NCBI GenBank assembly: GCA_032027045.1 | Contig: JAVSMU010000001.1 | Span: forward strand, 996,646-1,060,645 | Length of the DNA stretch: 64,000 nt | Direction: 5' to 3' | Source: Truepera sp. | GTDB lineage: Bacteria > Deinococcota > Deinococci > Deinococcales > Trueperaceae | Part shown: piece by piece, positions 55,527-63,870 of the stretch | How the letters are laid out: every line of letters starts with the position of its first letter | Position numbering within the stretch: the stretch's first letter is position 1 | The notes under the pieces: generated by a model | What the model was told of the DNA's origin: nothing | What the model saw: only the letters and a program-made list of their open reading frames with translations | Database searches by the model: none | Position numbers and translations under genes: made by a program

Positions 55527-56509
55527 GCGCGGGCGAAACGCCTGCCGGGCCGCCGCTGGCGGTCGTGGTGCTGGCGGCCGGCGAGGGCACGCGCATGCGC
55601 TCCAGGACGCACAAGGTGCTACACGAGGTTGCCGGGAAGCCACTGCTCGAGCACATCCTAGCCGCCACCCGGCCCCTCGCCCCCGAGCGCACCGTCGTGG
55701 TGGTGGGCTACGCCGGCGATGCGGTCCGTTCGCGCTTCGCCGGCCGCGGTCTGACGTTCGTGACGCAGGATTTCACCACCGGTTACGGGACGGGACACGC
55801 GCTCAAGGAGAGCAGCAAGGGCCTCGACGGCTTCGCGGGCAACGTGCTGGTCCTGAACGGTGACGGCCCGCTCCTCACGAGCGCCACCTTGGAGGCCCTG
55901 GTCGACACGCTCGGTGACGACGACGGCATGGCGCTCCTCACCTGCGTCGCCACCGACCCCAGTGGCCTGGGGCGCATCGTGCGCGGTGAGGACGGCCGCC
56001 TCGAGGCCATCGTGGAGGAGGGTGACGCCACGCCCGAGCAGCGCGCCATCCGCGAGGTCAACCCGGGCGTTTACCTCTTCGGTGCGGACGTGTTCGGCCG
56101 CGCGGCCCTCCTGCGCGCCGACAACGCGGCCAACGAGTACTACATCACCGACCTGCCGAAGGCCTACCTGGCGGACGGCCGCCGCGTCAGCACACTGCTG
56201 GCCGACGAGCGCGAGCTGCTCGGCGTGAACGACCGCGCCCAGCTCGCCGTGGCCGAGCGCGTCATGCGGCAACGACTGCGGGAGCGCTGGTTGCGCGCCG
56301 GCGTCACCATGCTCGACCCGGACACGACCTACATAGACCAGGACGTGGAGTTGAGCGGCGACGTGGTGCTGGAACAGGGAGTCGTGCTGCGGGGCGCGAC
56401 CCACGTGGGCGAGGGCGCCAGGGTGGGTGCCTACAGCGTGCTGACCGACGCGGTGGTGGCGCCGGGCGAGGTAACCGCACCGCATACGGTACGGGGTCCA
56501 AGCTGCTAA
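55523..56509 (+). CDS. glmU: GlmU-like uridylyltransferase lacking most of the acetyltransferase domain
   Basis: GlmU normally acetylates GlcN-1-P and then makes UDP-GlcNAc. The N-terminal pyrophosphorylase domain is complete: [37 protein letters not shown] and [13 protein letters not shown]. After residue 265 only about four left-handed beta-helix turns remain and the 328-residue protein ends, where full GlmU has about 450-480. The acetyltransferase residues are therefore missing and that step must come from elsewhere. The carA start follows 13 bases later, so no missing part lies downstream. Confidence 0.88.
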   Translation: MSAGETPAGPPLAVVVLAAGEGTRMRSRTHKVLHEVAGKPLLEHILAATRPLAPERTVVVVGYAGDAVRSRFAGRGLTFVTQDFTTGYGTGHALKESSKGLDGFAGNVLVLNGDGPLLTSATLEALVDTLGDDDGMALLTCVATDPSGLGRIVRGEDGRLEAIVEEGDATPEQRAIREVNPGVYLFGADVFGRAALLRADNAANEYYITDLPKAYLADGRRVSTLLADERELLGVNDRAQLAVAERVMRQRLRERWLRAGVTMLDPDTTYIDQDVELSGDVVLEQGVVLRGATHVGEGARVGAYSVLTDAVVAPGEVTAPHTVRGPSC

Positions 56510-56522
56510 CCTGCTCGTCGGT

Positions 56523-57671
56523 ATGTCTTTGCTGGAGAAACCCCCCGCGCTCCTCGCCCTCGAAGACGGCACCGTCTACTACGGTTACGCCTTCGGCGCG
56601 CACGGCAAGTCCGTGGGCGAAATCGTCTTCAACACCTCGATGACCGGGTACCAGGAGATCCTCACGGACCCCAGTTATCACGGCCAGATCGTCACGATGA
56701 CGTACCCGCACATCGGCAACTACGGGGTGAGCGTGTACGACATGGAGTCGAACCGGCCCTACGCCCGGGGCTTCATAGTGCGCGAGTTCTCTCGCGTCGC
56801 CTCCAACCACCGGGCCAACCAGGACCTGCAGGCGTTCATGGAGCAGCACGGCATAGTAGGCATCGAGGGCATCGACACCCGCGCCCTCACGCGCCGCCTG
56901 CGCTCTGGCGGGGTGGTCAAGGGCGTCATCTATCATGGCCGCACCGACGATGACCTCGAGGCGCGGCTCGTGGAGGAGGCGCGGGATCACGAGGACATCG
57001 ACGGACGCGACATGACGCCCGAGGTCACGACGCCGCTGCCCTACGCACGCCCCACGTTCCAGGACCACCCGCGCGTGGTGCTCGTCGACTTCGGCATCAA
57101 GCACTCGATCGTCTACAAGCTCGAGCAGTCGGGCGCGGAGGTCATCGTCGTGCCCGCGCAGACCACGCCCGCGCAGATCATGGCCCTGAACCCGTACGGG
57201 CTCGTGCTCTCGAACGGGCCCGGCGACCCCGGCGGGCCGAAGTACGCACATGACGCGGTGTGGCAGCTGCTAGGGCTGCTGCCCACGTACGGCATCTGCT
57301 TGGGGCACCAGCTCCTGGGTCTGGCGGTCGGCGGGCGCACCTACAAGCTGGCCTTCGGCCACCATGGCGCCAACACGCCCGTCAAGAACCTCATCACGGG
57401 CGACGTCGAGATCACGAGCCAGAACCACAACTACGTGGTCGACGTCGCGTCCATCCCCGGTGGCCAGTTCGTCGCCACGCACGTGAACCTGAACGACGGC
57501 ACGCTCGAGGGCATGGCTCACGTGCGCTACCCCGTGTTCAGCGTGCAGTACCACCCCGAGGCGAGCCCGGGCCCACACGACGCCTCGTATCACTTCAAGC
57601 GCTTCATAGAGGAAGTCAACCTGTTCGAGGGCGCCACGGCGGTTCCGGCGGCCTCGGGCTTCGCGATCTGA
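56523..57671 (+). CDS. carA: Carbamoyl-phosphate synthase small subunit
   Basis: CarA is the glutaminase subunit feeding ammonia to CarB for arginine and pyrimidine synthesis. The 382-residue protein has [20 protein letters not shown], the nucleophile in [12 protein letters not shown], and the His-Glu pair in [18 protein letters not shown] box at 56507-56512 lies 10 bases before the ATG. carB is not in the window. Confidence 0.96.
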   Translation: MSLLEKPPALLALEDGTVYYGYAFGAHGKSVGEIVFNTSMTGYQEILTDPSYHGQIVTMTYPHIGNYGVSVYDMESNRPYARGFIVREFSRVASNHRANQDLQAFMEQHGIVGIEGIDTRALTRRLRSGGVVKGVIYHGRTDDDLEARLVEEARDHEDIDGRDMTPEVTTPLPYARPTFQDHPRVVLVDFGIKHSIVYKLEQSGAEVIVVPAQTTPAQIMALNPYGLVLSNGPGDPGGPKYAHDAVWQLLGLLPTYGICLGHQLLGLAVGGRTYKLAFGHHGANTPVKNLITGDVEITSQNHNYVVDVASIPGGQFVATHVNLNDGTLEGMAHVRYPVFSVQYHPEASPGPHDASYHFKRFIEEVNLFEGATAVPAASGFAI

Positions 57672-57676
57672 CGACC

Positions 57677-58129
57677 TCAGGCGAACAGCTCGTCGGTGTC
57701 GAGCCAGATGGTCGTGGGCCCGGAGTTGACGAGCTCAACCTCCATCATGGCGCCGAACTCGCCCGTCGCCACCTGCACCCCCGCGCCTCTGAGCGCGGCC
57801 ACGAACTCCAGGTAGACCGCCTCGGCCGCCTCGGGGCGCGCGGCGCCGCTGAAGCCCGGGCGGTTGCCGTCTTTGACCGAGCCGTAGAGCGTGAACTGGC
57901 TGACGACGAGACAGGCGCCACCCACCTGGTCCAGGCTCAGGTTCATCTTGCCGGCGTCATCCTCGAACAGGCGTAGCTTCCGCACCTTCTCGGCGAGGCG
58001 GCCCGCCAGCGGCGCGTCGTCCCCCGGCATGACACCCAGGAGGACGAGGAAGCCAAGCCCCACCTCGCCCACCGTTTCGCCGGCCACCCGCACCGAGGCG
58101 CGGCTGACGCGCTGGACGAGCGCCCTCAA
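57677..58129 (-). CDS. dtd: D-aminoacyl-tRNA deacylase
   Basis: Dtd removes D-amino acids (and glycine) mischarged on tRNAs. The 150-residue protein has MRALVQRVSRASVRV, LRLFEDDAGKMNLSL, the catalytic VVSQFTLYG and the cross-subunit VNSGPTTIWLDT. The start is TTG 58129, overlapping the upstream stop in a TTGA. Confidence 0.95.
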   Translation of the reverse strand: MRALVQRVSRASVRVAGETVGEVGLGFLVLLGVMPGDDAPLAGRLAEKVRKLRLFEDDAGKMNLSLDQVGGACLVVSQFTLYGSVKDGNRPGFSGAARPEAAEAVYLEFVAALRGAGVQVATGEFGAMMEVELVNSGPTTIWLDTDELFA

Positions 58130-58545
58130 GAGGGCTCGTCGCCCGTGAACAGGCCGGCCGCGCCGGCGTCCATCACCGGTAGCTCCGTGGCAGTCTCCTG
58201 CAACCTGCGCCTCACGGCCCGCAGGGCGTCCCAGAGCGCCTCGCGTTCGCCGGCCCGCAAGTTCCCCAGCGTCTTGACCTGTAGCATCTCGAGGAGGTCG
58301 AGGCTGCGGCGCGCCGCCTTGCGGCCCGCCACGCCGTCGCGAGACGCCAGCCGCAGCGGGCTGCTGTCGTCACCCAGCGCGGCCTCTGCAGAAGCCGTCA
58401 GCGCGTGAATGAGCCCCATGAGGCGAACGCTCGCCGCCTCCTCGGCCGCTGCCTCGGCCTCCTGTTGCTCACGCGCCAGGCGCGCCGCGTCGTCGTGCTG
58501 CTCGGGCGCCAGGCGCGCCGCGTCGTCCTGCTCGGACGCGCTCAA
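58126..58545 (-). CDS. DUF1844-like protein
   Basis: After an acidic N-terminus with a duplicated EQxDDAARLA element (encoded by a 30-33-base repeat), the 139-residue protein has a helical region SVRLMGLIHALTASAEAALG and a C-terminal bundle LDLLEMLQVKTLGNL, resembling DUF1844. Function is unknown. TTG 58545 is chosen because it overlaps the udg stop in a TTGA, and its own stop overlaps dtd the same way. Confidence 0.6.
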   Translation of the reverse strand: MSASEQDDAARLAPEQHDDAARLAREQQEAEAAAEEAASVRLMGLIHALTASAEAALGDDSSPLRLASRDGVAGRKAARRSLDLLEMLQVKTLGNLRAGEREALWDALRAVRRRLQETATELPVMDAGAAGLFTGDEPS

Positions 58546-59168
58546 AAGAGCGCTTCCTGCTCGGCCGTGTCGAGATGGAAGGCCTGATCCTTGGGTGGCA
58601 GGGAGTCGAGCGTCAGCTTGAGCTCTTTCATGTCGGTCCACGTTATCCACTTGGGCGCGCCACGCTCGCGGCTGGCGTTACGTAGCAGGTAGGCCGGGTG
58701 GAAGACGGGGAACACTTTGACGCCGTGCCAGTCGTACCACTTGCCGCGCGTCTTGGTGATGCCTTGGGTGGTGCCGAGGAAGTACTGCGTGGGCACGTTG
58801 CCCAGCGGCACGATCACTTGTGGCCGGACGAGCTTGATCTGCTCGAGCAGGACCCACTCGCCGGCCGCCACCTCCTCGGGCCGCGGGTTGCGGTTGCCCG
58901 GTGGGCGGAACTTCACGATGTTCGTGATGTAGACGTCGTCTCGTGCGATGCCGACGGACGCCAGCACCTTGTCCAGCAACTGCCCGGCGCGGCCAACGAA
59001 CGGCCTGCCGCTAAGGTCTTCGTCCTCGCCCGGCGCCTCGCCCACCAACATGGCTTGCGCGTCCGGGTTGCCCTCGCCGAAGACGAGGTTCTCCGACAGT
59101 TCGTTCAGCGCCTCCGGCCGCCTGGCAGCTCGGCGCTCTAGCTCGGCCAGCGTCACGGGCCCCGTCAT
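58542..59168 (-). CDS. Family-4-type uracil-DNA glycosylase without iron-sulfur cysteines
   Basis: The protein follows family-4 UDGs: [20 protein letters not shown], then [20 protein letters not shown] and [11 protein letters not shown]. Family-4 enzymes bind a 4Fe-4S cluster with four Cys. Here the N-terminal CxxC region reads [11 protein letters not shown], the middle Cys position reads AAGEWVL, and the 208-residue protein has no Cys at all. The uracil-recognition motifs remain, so glycosylase activity is plausible without the cluster. ATG 59168 is preferred; GTG 59177 is possible. Confidence 0.85.
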   Translation of the reverse strand: MTGPVTLAELERRAARRPEALNELSENLVFGEGNPDAQAMLVGEAPGEDEDLSGRPFVGRAGQLLDKVLASVGIARDDVYITNIVKFRPPGNRNPRPEEVAAGEWVLLEQIKLVRPQVIVPLGNVPTQYFLGTTQGITKTRGKWYDWHGVKVFPVFHPAYLLRNASRERGAPKWITWTDMKELKLTLDSLPPKDQAFHLDTAEQEALF

Positions 59169-59223
59169 ACCACGCACCCAGCGCGGACGGACGAGCGCTA
59201 GAGCGGGAGCGGACGGGCCACGA

Positions 59224-59637
59224 TCAGCCCACTTCCGCGCCGGCTTCGTGCCCGTTCTGGCCGCCTTGTTCAGTCAGGCTCGGGCGCATGCTGCGCGCTT
59301 CTCGCCTGATGCGCGGCTCGAGCCCGATCATGAGGAAGAAGTTCTCGAGGGCGTTCTCGCGGCCCTTGATCTCCGTGTGTTCGGGGAGCTGGGAGCCCGT
59401 GACGAACGGGAGCTCCTTGTAGACGCGCAGGGCCTCTGCCGCCACCTCGTCGGGGCTCTTGATCTCGGCGAGTTCGCTGAGTTCGGCGTACACGTGACGG
59501 CGCGCCTCGGCGTGGATGCGGAAGCCCTCGGGGTCGTCGGTCTCGGGCGCCCTGAGAAGATCCTGCCGGGCGATGCGCCGGTAATGCTTGAGGCCACGGA
59601 TGATCTCCTCCGAGTTGAGAACGACCTTCACATCCAT
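59224..59637 (-). CDS. Hypothetical protein, unknown family
   Basis: I do not recognise this 137-residue protein. It starts [20 protein letters not shown] and is mainly helical and charged, with an acidic middle part ([19 protein letters not shown]) and a Gly/Gln-rich end. No signal or membrane segment is seen. GGAAGGAGA lies just upstream of the ATG. Together with the well-placed site, its codon pattern suggests a real gene. Confidence 0.7.
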   Translation of the reverse strand: MDVKVVLNSEEIIRGLKHYRRIARQDLLRAPETDDPEGFRIHAEARRHVYAELSELAEIKSPDEVAAEALRVYKELPFVTGSQLPEHTEIKGRENALENFFLMIGLEPRIRREARSMRPSLTEQGGQNGHEAGAEVG

Positions 59638-59707
59638 GCTGTCTCCTTCCGGGTCCACGCGTCCGCGCCGGCCGAGCCGGGAGCGGGAGGGCGATCGGAC
59701 CCTGATT

Positions 59708-59755
59708 TCTCGTGGGGCTTCTCGTGGGATCTCACGGGGCGTCTCTCGTGGGGCG
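59708..59755. repeat. 12-bp tandem repeat, four copies
   Basis: Units TCTCGTGGGGCT and variants start at 59708, 59720, 59732 and 59744 in the 193-base gap between the hypothetical gene and the zinc-ribbon gene. Nothing else is seen there. Confidence 0.88.
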
Positions 59756-59830
59756 CCCGCCGTGAAGCGCCACACCCGGCCGACCACCGTTGCGGAGGGC
59801 AGGGTGGCGCGAGCAGGGGTCCCACGCGGC

Positions 59831-60100
59831 TCAGGCCTTGAGGCCGCGCCGTGGGATCGACGGCAAGTCTGGGTCCGGGTTGGCTGGTCCATGGGCCTGG
59901 CCGCCCGTCGCCCCGAGCGTGCGACCCTCGGCGAGGTCCGATTCGAACCTCGTGAGGGCGTCTAGTTCGGCGGCGTCCGAACGGTAACCGCAGGTTGGGC
60001 ACTCGAGCTCCGAGAAGCCCTCGACGTAGTGGTACGTGATGGTGTTCACGCCGCCACAGCGCGGGCAGCGAACGCCTTCGTGGAAGCCCTCGGCGTCCAC
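59831..60100 (-). CDS. Small zinc-ribbon protein
   Basis: The 89-residue protein has two Cys pairs, RCPRCGGVN and [10 protein letters not shown], spaced like a zinc ribbon, followed by an acidic helix and a Pro-rich tail. Function is unknown; such proteins are often nucleic-acid or translation associated. The GTG start at 60100 shares a base with the stop of a 12-codon upstream ORF, and AAGGAA lies 5 bases upstream. Confidence 0.75.
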   Translation of the reverse strand: MDAEGFHEGVRCPRCGGVNTITYHYVEGFSELECPTCGYRSDAAELDALTRFESDLAEGRTLGATGGQAHGPANPDPDLPSIPRRGLKA

Positions 60101-60138
60101 TAGCGTTCCTTGTGGCGGGGGCTCGGGCGCGCTCTCAT
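60100..60138 (-). CDS. Putative 12-residue leaderless upstream ORF
   Basis: ATG 60138 lies 6 bases after TATGCT (60145-60150) and opens a 12-codon basic ORF. Its TAG overlaps the GTG of the zinc-ribbon gene as TAGTG. The ribosome site of the next gene lies inside it, suggesting translational coupling. Confidence 0.4.
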   Translation of the reverse strand: MRARPSPRHKER

Positions 60139-60144
60139 GGCCCC

Positions 60145-60150
60145 AGCATA
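60145..60150 (-). promoter_or_regulatory. -10 box (TATGCT) upstream of the zinc-ribbon gene
   Basis: TATGCT is followed after 6 bases by the ATG of the 12-codon ORF. Confidence 0.45.
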
Positions 60151-60168
60151 TAGCAGTGACGCCGGCGC

Positions 60169-61830
60169 CTAGGTGTGACGCGCCCGGGCTCGCCCGGGGC
60201 CTTGCTGCCCCTCGATTACCGTGGCGCGGGCGCGCTCGAGGAGCTCCTCTGCGTGGCGTAAGGACGTGTCTGTGAGCGTTCCCGAGAGCAGCCGTGCCAA
60301 CTCGGCGATGCGCGCCTCGGGCGCCAACCGTTGAACGCGCGCGACGGTCCTGCCACCGGCCTGCACCTTCTCGACCTTGAAGTGGGCGTCGGCGAAGGCG
60401 GCCACCTGGGCCAGGTGCGTGACGACCAGTACCTGGCGCTTGGTTGCGAGCCGCGCCAGCAGCGCCCCCACGTGGTTGCCGGTCTCGCCGGCCACGCCGG
60501 CGTCGACCTCGTCGAAAACCACCGCGCTGAGGTCGGAGCCCGTGACCAGGTGCAAGGCGAGCATGATGCGCGAGAGTTCGCCCCCCGAGGCCACGTCGGC
60601 CACCCGCCGCCGGGCTTCGCCCGGGTTGGCGCTGAACTCGAACGCCACCTCGTCGTTGCCGTGCTTGCCGGGTCGGGCGGCGGGCCTCACCACGGCGGCG
60701 AAGGCGGCCTTGGGCAGGCCCAGTTGGTGCAGCAGTGGCAGGACGCCGGCCGCGAGCGCGGCGCCGGCGGTCTCGCGGGCGGCGGTGAGCCTCGTGGCGA
60801 GACCGTCAAGCTCTGCCGTCAGGCGCGAAGACTCGGCCTGCAATCGCTGGATCTCGTCGTCGGCCCCACCCAGGGCCTCAGTCTCGGCCGCGGCCGCGTC
60901 GCGGTAGGCGATGACCGCCGCCAGGTCGTGACCGTACTTGCGCTTCAGGGCCTCCAAGGTGGAGAGCCGGGCCTGCACCGCATCGAGACGCTGTGGGTCG
61001 GCCTGGAAGTCGGACAGGAAGCTCTCCACCTCCGCGCTCACCGCGCTCAGCCCGCTCACGAGTTCTCGAAGGTCGCGCGCCAGATCTGCCAGCGCCGGAG
61101 CGTAGCGGCCGACGCCCTCGAGCTCCCGCAGCGCCGCGGCCGCGAAGGAGACGGCGTTGTCATCCTCGCCACCCAGCGCCGCGAACGCCGCCGAGCCGGC
61201 CAGCATGACGCGCTCCGCGTGTTGCAGGGTGGCCAGCTCCTCACTAAGGCGCTCGTCCTCTCCCAACCGCGGCCCCCCACTGTCGATCTCCCGCAGCTCG
61301 AAGGCCAAGGTGTCGAGCCTGCGCATACGTTCGAGCCGAGCGCCCTCCAGACGCTCCAAGGCGTTGGTGGCGGCCTGCAGTTCCGCGTACGCCGAGCGGT
61401 GCCTCTCCAGAACGGCGGCGTCGGCGGCCGGCAGGAGCCTGTCGAGTTGCTCACGCTGTGATGCGGGCGAGAGCAACTCCCCAGCGGAGTGCTGACCGAA
61501 CACTTGCAGCTGCCCCCCGACGGCCTCGGCAAGTTCAGCGACGCTCACCAGCTCGCCGTTCAGCCTGGCGCCGTGGCGCCCGTTCGCGGCAACGCGACGC
61601 GACGCCGAGGCCAGGGGCGCCGCCTCGAAGGTCGCTTGCACCAGCGCCGCTTCGGCGCCGGTGCGGATCATGGCGGCGTCGGGCCGGCCGCCGCTCAGGA
61701 GCTCGAGGGCGTCGACCACGATGGACTTGCCGGCGCCAGTCTCGCCCGTGAGGACGTTGAGGCCTTCCGCGAGGTCCAGCTCCAACTCGTCCACGATGGC
61801 GAAATCGCGCAGTTCGAGCGTGTGCAGCAC
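60169..61830 (-). CDS. recN: DNA repair protein RecN
   Basis: RecN is an SMC-like ATPase recruited to double-strand breaks. The 553-residue protein has ELRDFAIVDELELDL, Walker A GETGAGKS at residues 29-36, a coiled coil in the middle, and VASGGELSRIMLAL and VVFDEVDAGVAGE near the end. GTG 61830 follows TATACT by 7 bases. RecN is prominent in double-strand-break repair in radiation-resistant relatives. Confidence 0.97.
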   Translation of the reverse strand: MLHTLELRDFAIVDELELDLAEGLNVLTGETGAGKSIVVDALELLSGGRPDAAMIRTGAEAALVQATFEAAPLASASRRVAANGRHGARLNGELVSVAELAEAVGGQLQVFGQHSAGELLSPASQREQLDRLLPAADAAVLERHRSAYAELQAATNALERLEGARLERMRRLDTLAFELREIDSGGPRLGEDERLSEELATLQHAERVMLAGSAAFAALGGEDDNAVSFAAAALRELEGVGRYAPALADLARDLRELVSGLSAVSAEVESFLSDFQADPQRLDAVQARLSTLEALKRKYGHDLAAVIAYRDAAAAETEALGGADDEIQRLQAESSRLTAELDGLATRLTAARETAGAALAAGVLPLLHQLGLPKAAFAAVVRPAARPGKHGNDEVAFEFSANPGEARRRVADVASGGELSRIMLALHLVTGSDLSAVVFDEVDAGVAGETGNHVGALLARLATKRQVLVVTHLAQVAAFADAHFKVEKVQAGGRTVARVQRLAPEARIAELARLLSGTLTDTSLRHAEELLERARATVIEGQQGPGRARARHT

Positions 61831-61837
61831 GCCTACA

Positions 61838-61843
61838 AGTATA
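61838..61843 (-). promoter_or_regulatory. -10 box (TATACT) for leaderless recN
   Basis: TATACT lies 7 bases before the GTG at 61830 on the minus strand. Confidence 0.55.
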
Positions 61844-61944
61844 GGGAACGCGCTGGGCGCCAGGGTGGTGCGCCGGGCCGAAGCCTAGGGGCCCTTGGTG
61901 CAGGGAGCGGCGACGGGGCGACCATCTCGCCCGTTTGGCGTGGG

Positions 61945-61950
61945 TAGACT
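61945..61950 (+). promoter_or_regulatory. -10 box (TAGACT) for the leaderless lyase gene
   Basis: TAGACT lies 6 bases before the ATG at 61957. Confidence 0.55.
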
Positions 61951-61956
61951 CGCCGC

Positions 61957-62817
61957 ATGAGCGCTCCCGATCAGGTCACGTGGGTCGAGTGCCCGAGAGA
62001 CGCGTGGCAGGGCCTCGAGCGGGTGCCGGCGACGGCCGAGAAGGTGGCCCACCTGCGGAACCTCCTGGCCGCGGGGTTCGATCACCTCGACCTCGGTTCC
62101 TTCGTCTCGCCCAAGGCCGTGCCGCAGATGGCCGACACCGAGGCCGTGCTCGAGTCCCTGAGCGCCCGGCCGGGCGTTGACCTGCTATGCATCATCGGTA
62201 ACGAGCGTGGACTCACCCGCGCTGCTGCCGCCAAGGGCGTAACGAGCGTCGGATACCCCCTTTCGATCAGTGACACGTTCCAGCACCGCAACCTCGGTCG
62301 CTCGATCCTGGAGTCGTGGGACGAGCTGAGCGCCCTGTGCGCCCAGGCGGAGCGGCTCGGCCTCGACCTCGTCGTGTACGTGTCGATGGGGTTCGGGAAC
62401 CCCTACGGCGACCCGTGGAGCCCGAAGGCGACCGCGGCCGCGGTGGAGCGGCTGAGGGCCATGGGGGTCGGGCGCATCGCACTGGCCGATACGGTAGGTA
62501 ACGCCGGGCCCGACGAAGTCGAGGCGGTCCTGGCGGAAGTGACCGACCCGGCCGGGCTCGGCCTGCACCTGCATGCCGCCGGCAACGACTGGCGACCGCT
62601 GCTCCAGGTGGCGCTGCGCCACGGCGTCAGGTGGTTCGAGGGTGCGCTGGCGGGGGTGGGAGGCTGCCCCTTCGCCGCCGACGAGCTGGTAGGCAACCTA
62701 CCGACGGAGCGCGTGCTTCCGTGGTTGGAAGGCGAGGGTCTGGCCGTGGCGCCCGACCTCACGGCCCTACCCGACCTGGCGGTGGAGGCCCGGAGGCTGG
62801 CAGGCCTGCGGAACTAG
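61957..62817 (+). CDS. Hydroxymethylglutaryl-CoA lyase-family protein
   Basis: The 286-residue DRE-TIM barrel has VECPRDAWQGLE (usual form EVGPRDGLQ), DLGSFVSPKAVPQMAD, ALADTVGNA, the HxH metal site LHLHAAGND and GVGGCPFAADELVGN with the catalytic Cys. HMG-CoA lyase acts in leucine degradation. The AW substitution after PRD is unusual, so a related lyase is possible. ATG 61957 follows TAGACT by 6 bases. Confidence 0.85.
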   Translation: MSAPDQVTWVECPRDAWQGLERVPATAEKVAHLRNLLAAGFDHLDLGSFVSPKAVPQMADTEAVLESLSARPGVDLLCIIGNERGLTRAAAAKGVTSVGYPLSISDTFQHRNLGRSILESWDELSALCAQAERLGLDLVVYVSMGFGNPYGDPWSPKATAAAVERLRAMGVGRIALADTVGNAGPDEVEAVLAEVTDPAGLGLHLHAAGNDWRPLLQVALRHGVRWFEGALAGVGGCPFAADELVGNLPTERVLPWLEGEGLAVAPDLTALPDLAVEARRLAGLRN

Positions 62818-62821
62818 GGGC

Positions 62822-63823
62822 TCAGTCGGCCGTAACCGCCTCGCGCTCCAGCTCCGCGCGCACGGCCGCGAGCATCTTGGCCTCGGCCGCCGCCATCGGG
62901 CCCGGCAGCGTGGCTCCGGCAGCCGCCACGTGGCCGCCGCCGCCCAGGGCCAAGCAGATCCGCTGCGCGGAGACGCCGGCGCGGGTGCGAACGCTGACCT
63001 TCACGACGTCGCCGCGCTCCTTCAGCAGCACCGCCACCAAAGCGCCCTCCGCGTAGCGGATGACGCCGACGAAGTCGTCGGAATCGTCGTCCGCACCCTC
63101 CCCGCGCATCTCGCTCGTGAGTTTGGCGTACACCAGGCGGCCGCCGTACGCGAACTCGACGGTCGCCATCACCTTGGCCAGGAGGGCGAAGTATGAGCGG
63201 GGGCGCCACTGCAGTCGGTCCGTGAGGTCACCCAGGTCCACACCGGCCTCGAGGAGTTCGCCGGCCACGTTGAGCGTCTCCTTGTTCGTGTTCCCGAAGC
63301 GGAAGTTGCCCGTGTCCATGAGGATGCCCGCCAGGCATGGCGTTGCGATGGCGGGGGTCCAGCGGACGCCCAGGGCGTCGATGAACTCCTTGATCAACAC
63401 GGCCGTGGCGGCCTTGCTCGGCTCCACCACCGCCAGGTCGCCGAAGCGCTCGTTGGTACCGTGATGGTCGATGTTGAAGAGCGCTGCCGCCCCATCCAGG
63501 GGAGCTCCGGCGGCGCGCGAGGGTTCCCCGACGTCGAGCACGAACAGCAGCGAGTCCGGGGGTAAGACCTCGAGTGGGCCGGAGAGCTCGCCGGGTTCGG
63601 CGAGGAACTGGAGGAACGCGGGTGGCGTAAGCGGGACGGTGACATCCTTGCCGAGTGAGCCGAGCGCGCGGGTAAGCGCCAGGGAACTACCGAGAGCGTC
63701 GCCGTCGGGGTCGACGTGAGCGACCACTACGATGGGGCCCTCCCAGGCGCGGGCGCGGTCGGCCATCTCGGCCAGAACCTCGGAGTAGGCGGCGTCGCCG
63801 CGGTTGTCGACGAAAGAGGACAT
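62822..63823 (-). CDS. nrnA: DHH-family phosphoesterase (NrnA-like oligoribonuclease/pAp phosphatase)
   Basis: NrnA-type enzymes degrade nano-RNA and 3',5'-bisphosphates. The 333-residue protein has VVAHVDPDGDALGSSLAL, LDVGEPSR, the DHH motif FNIDHHGTNERFG, MDTGNFRF and a DHHA1 domain ending in GGGGHVAAAGATL. ATG 63823 is supported by TATCAT 7 bases upstream. Confidence 0.93.
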   Translation of the reverse strand: MSSFVDNRGDAAYSEVLAEMADRARAWEGPIVVVAHVDPDGDALGSSLALTRALGSLGKDVTVPLTPPAFLQFLAEPGELSGPLEVLPPDSLLFVLDVGEPSRAAGAPLDGAAALFNIDHHGTNERFGDLAVVEPSKAATAVLIKEFIDALGVRWTPAIATPCLAGILMDTGNFRFGNTNKETLNVAGELLEAGVDLGDLTDRLQWRPRSYFALLAKVMATVEFAYGGRLVYAKLTSEMRGEGADDDSDDFVGVIRYAEGALVAVLLKERGDVVKVSVRTRAGVSAQRICLALGGGGHVAAAGATLPGPMAAAEAKMLAAVRAELEREAVTAD

Positions 63824-63830
63824 GAGAGCC

Positions 63831-63836
63831 ATGATA
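63831..63836 (-). promoter_or_regulatory. -10 box (TATCAT) for leaderless nrnA
   Basis: TATCAT lies 7 bases before the ATG at 63823 on the minus strand. Confidence 0.5.
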
Positions 63837-63870
63837 CTCGGCACCCGCGATCTCCCTTCATAATGTGACC

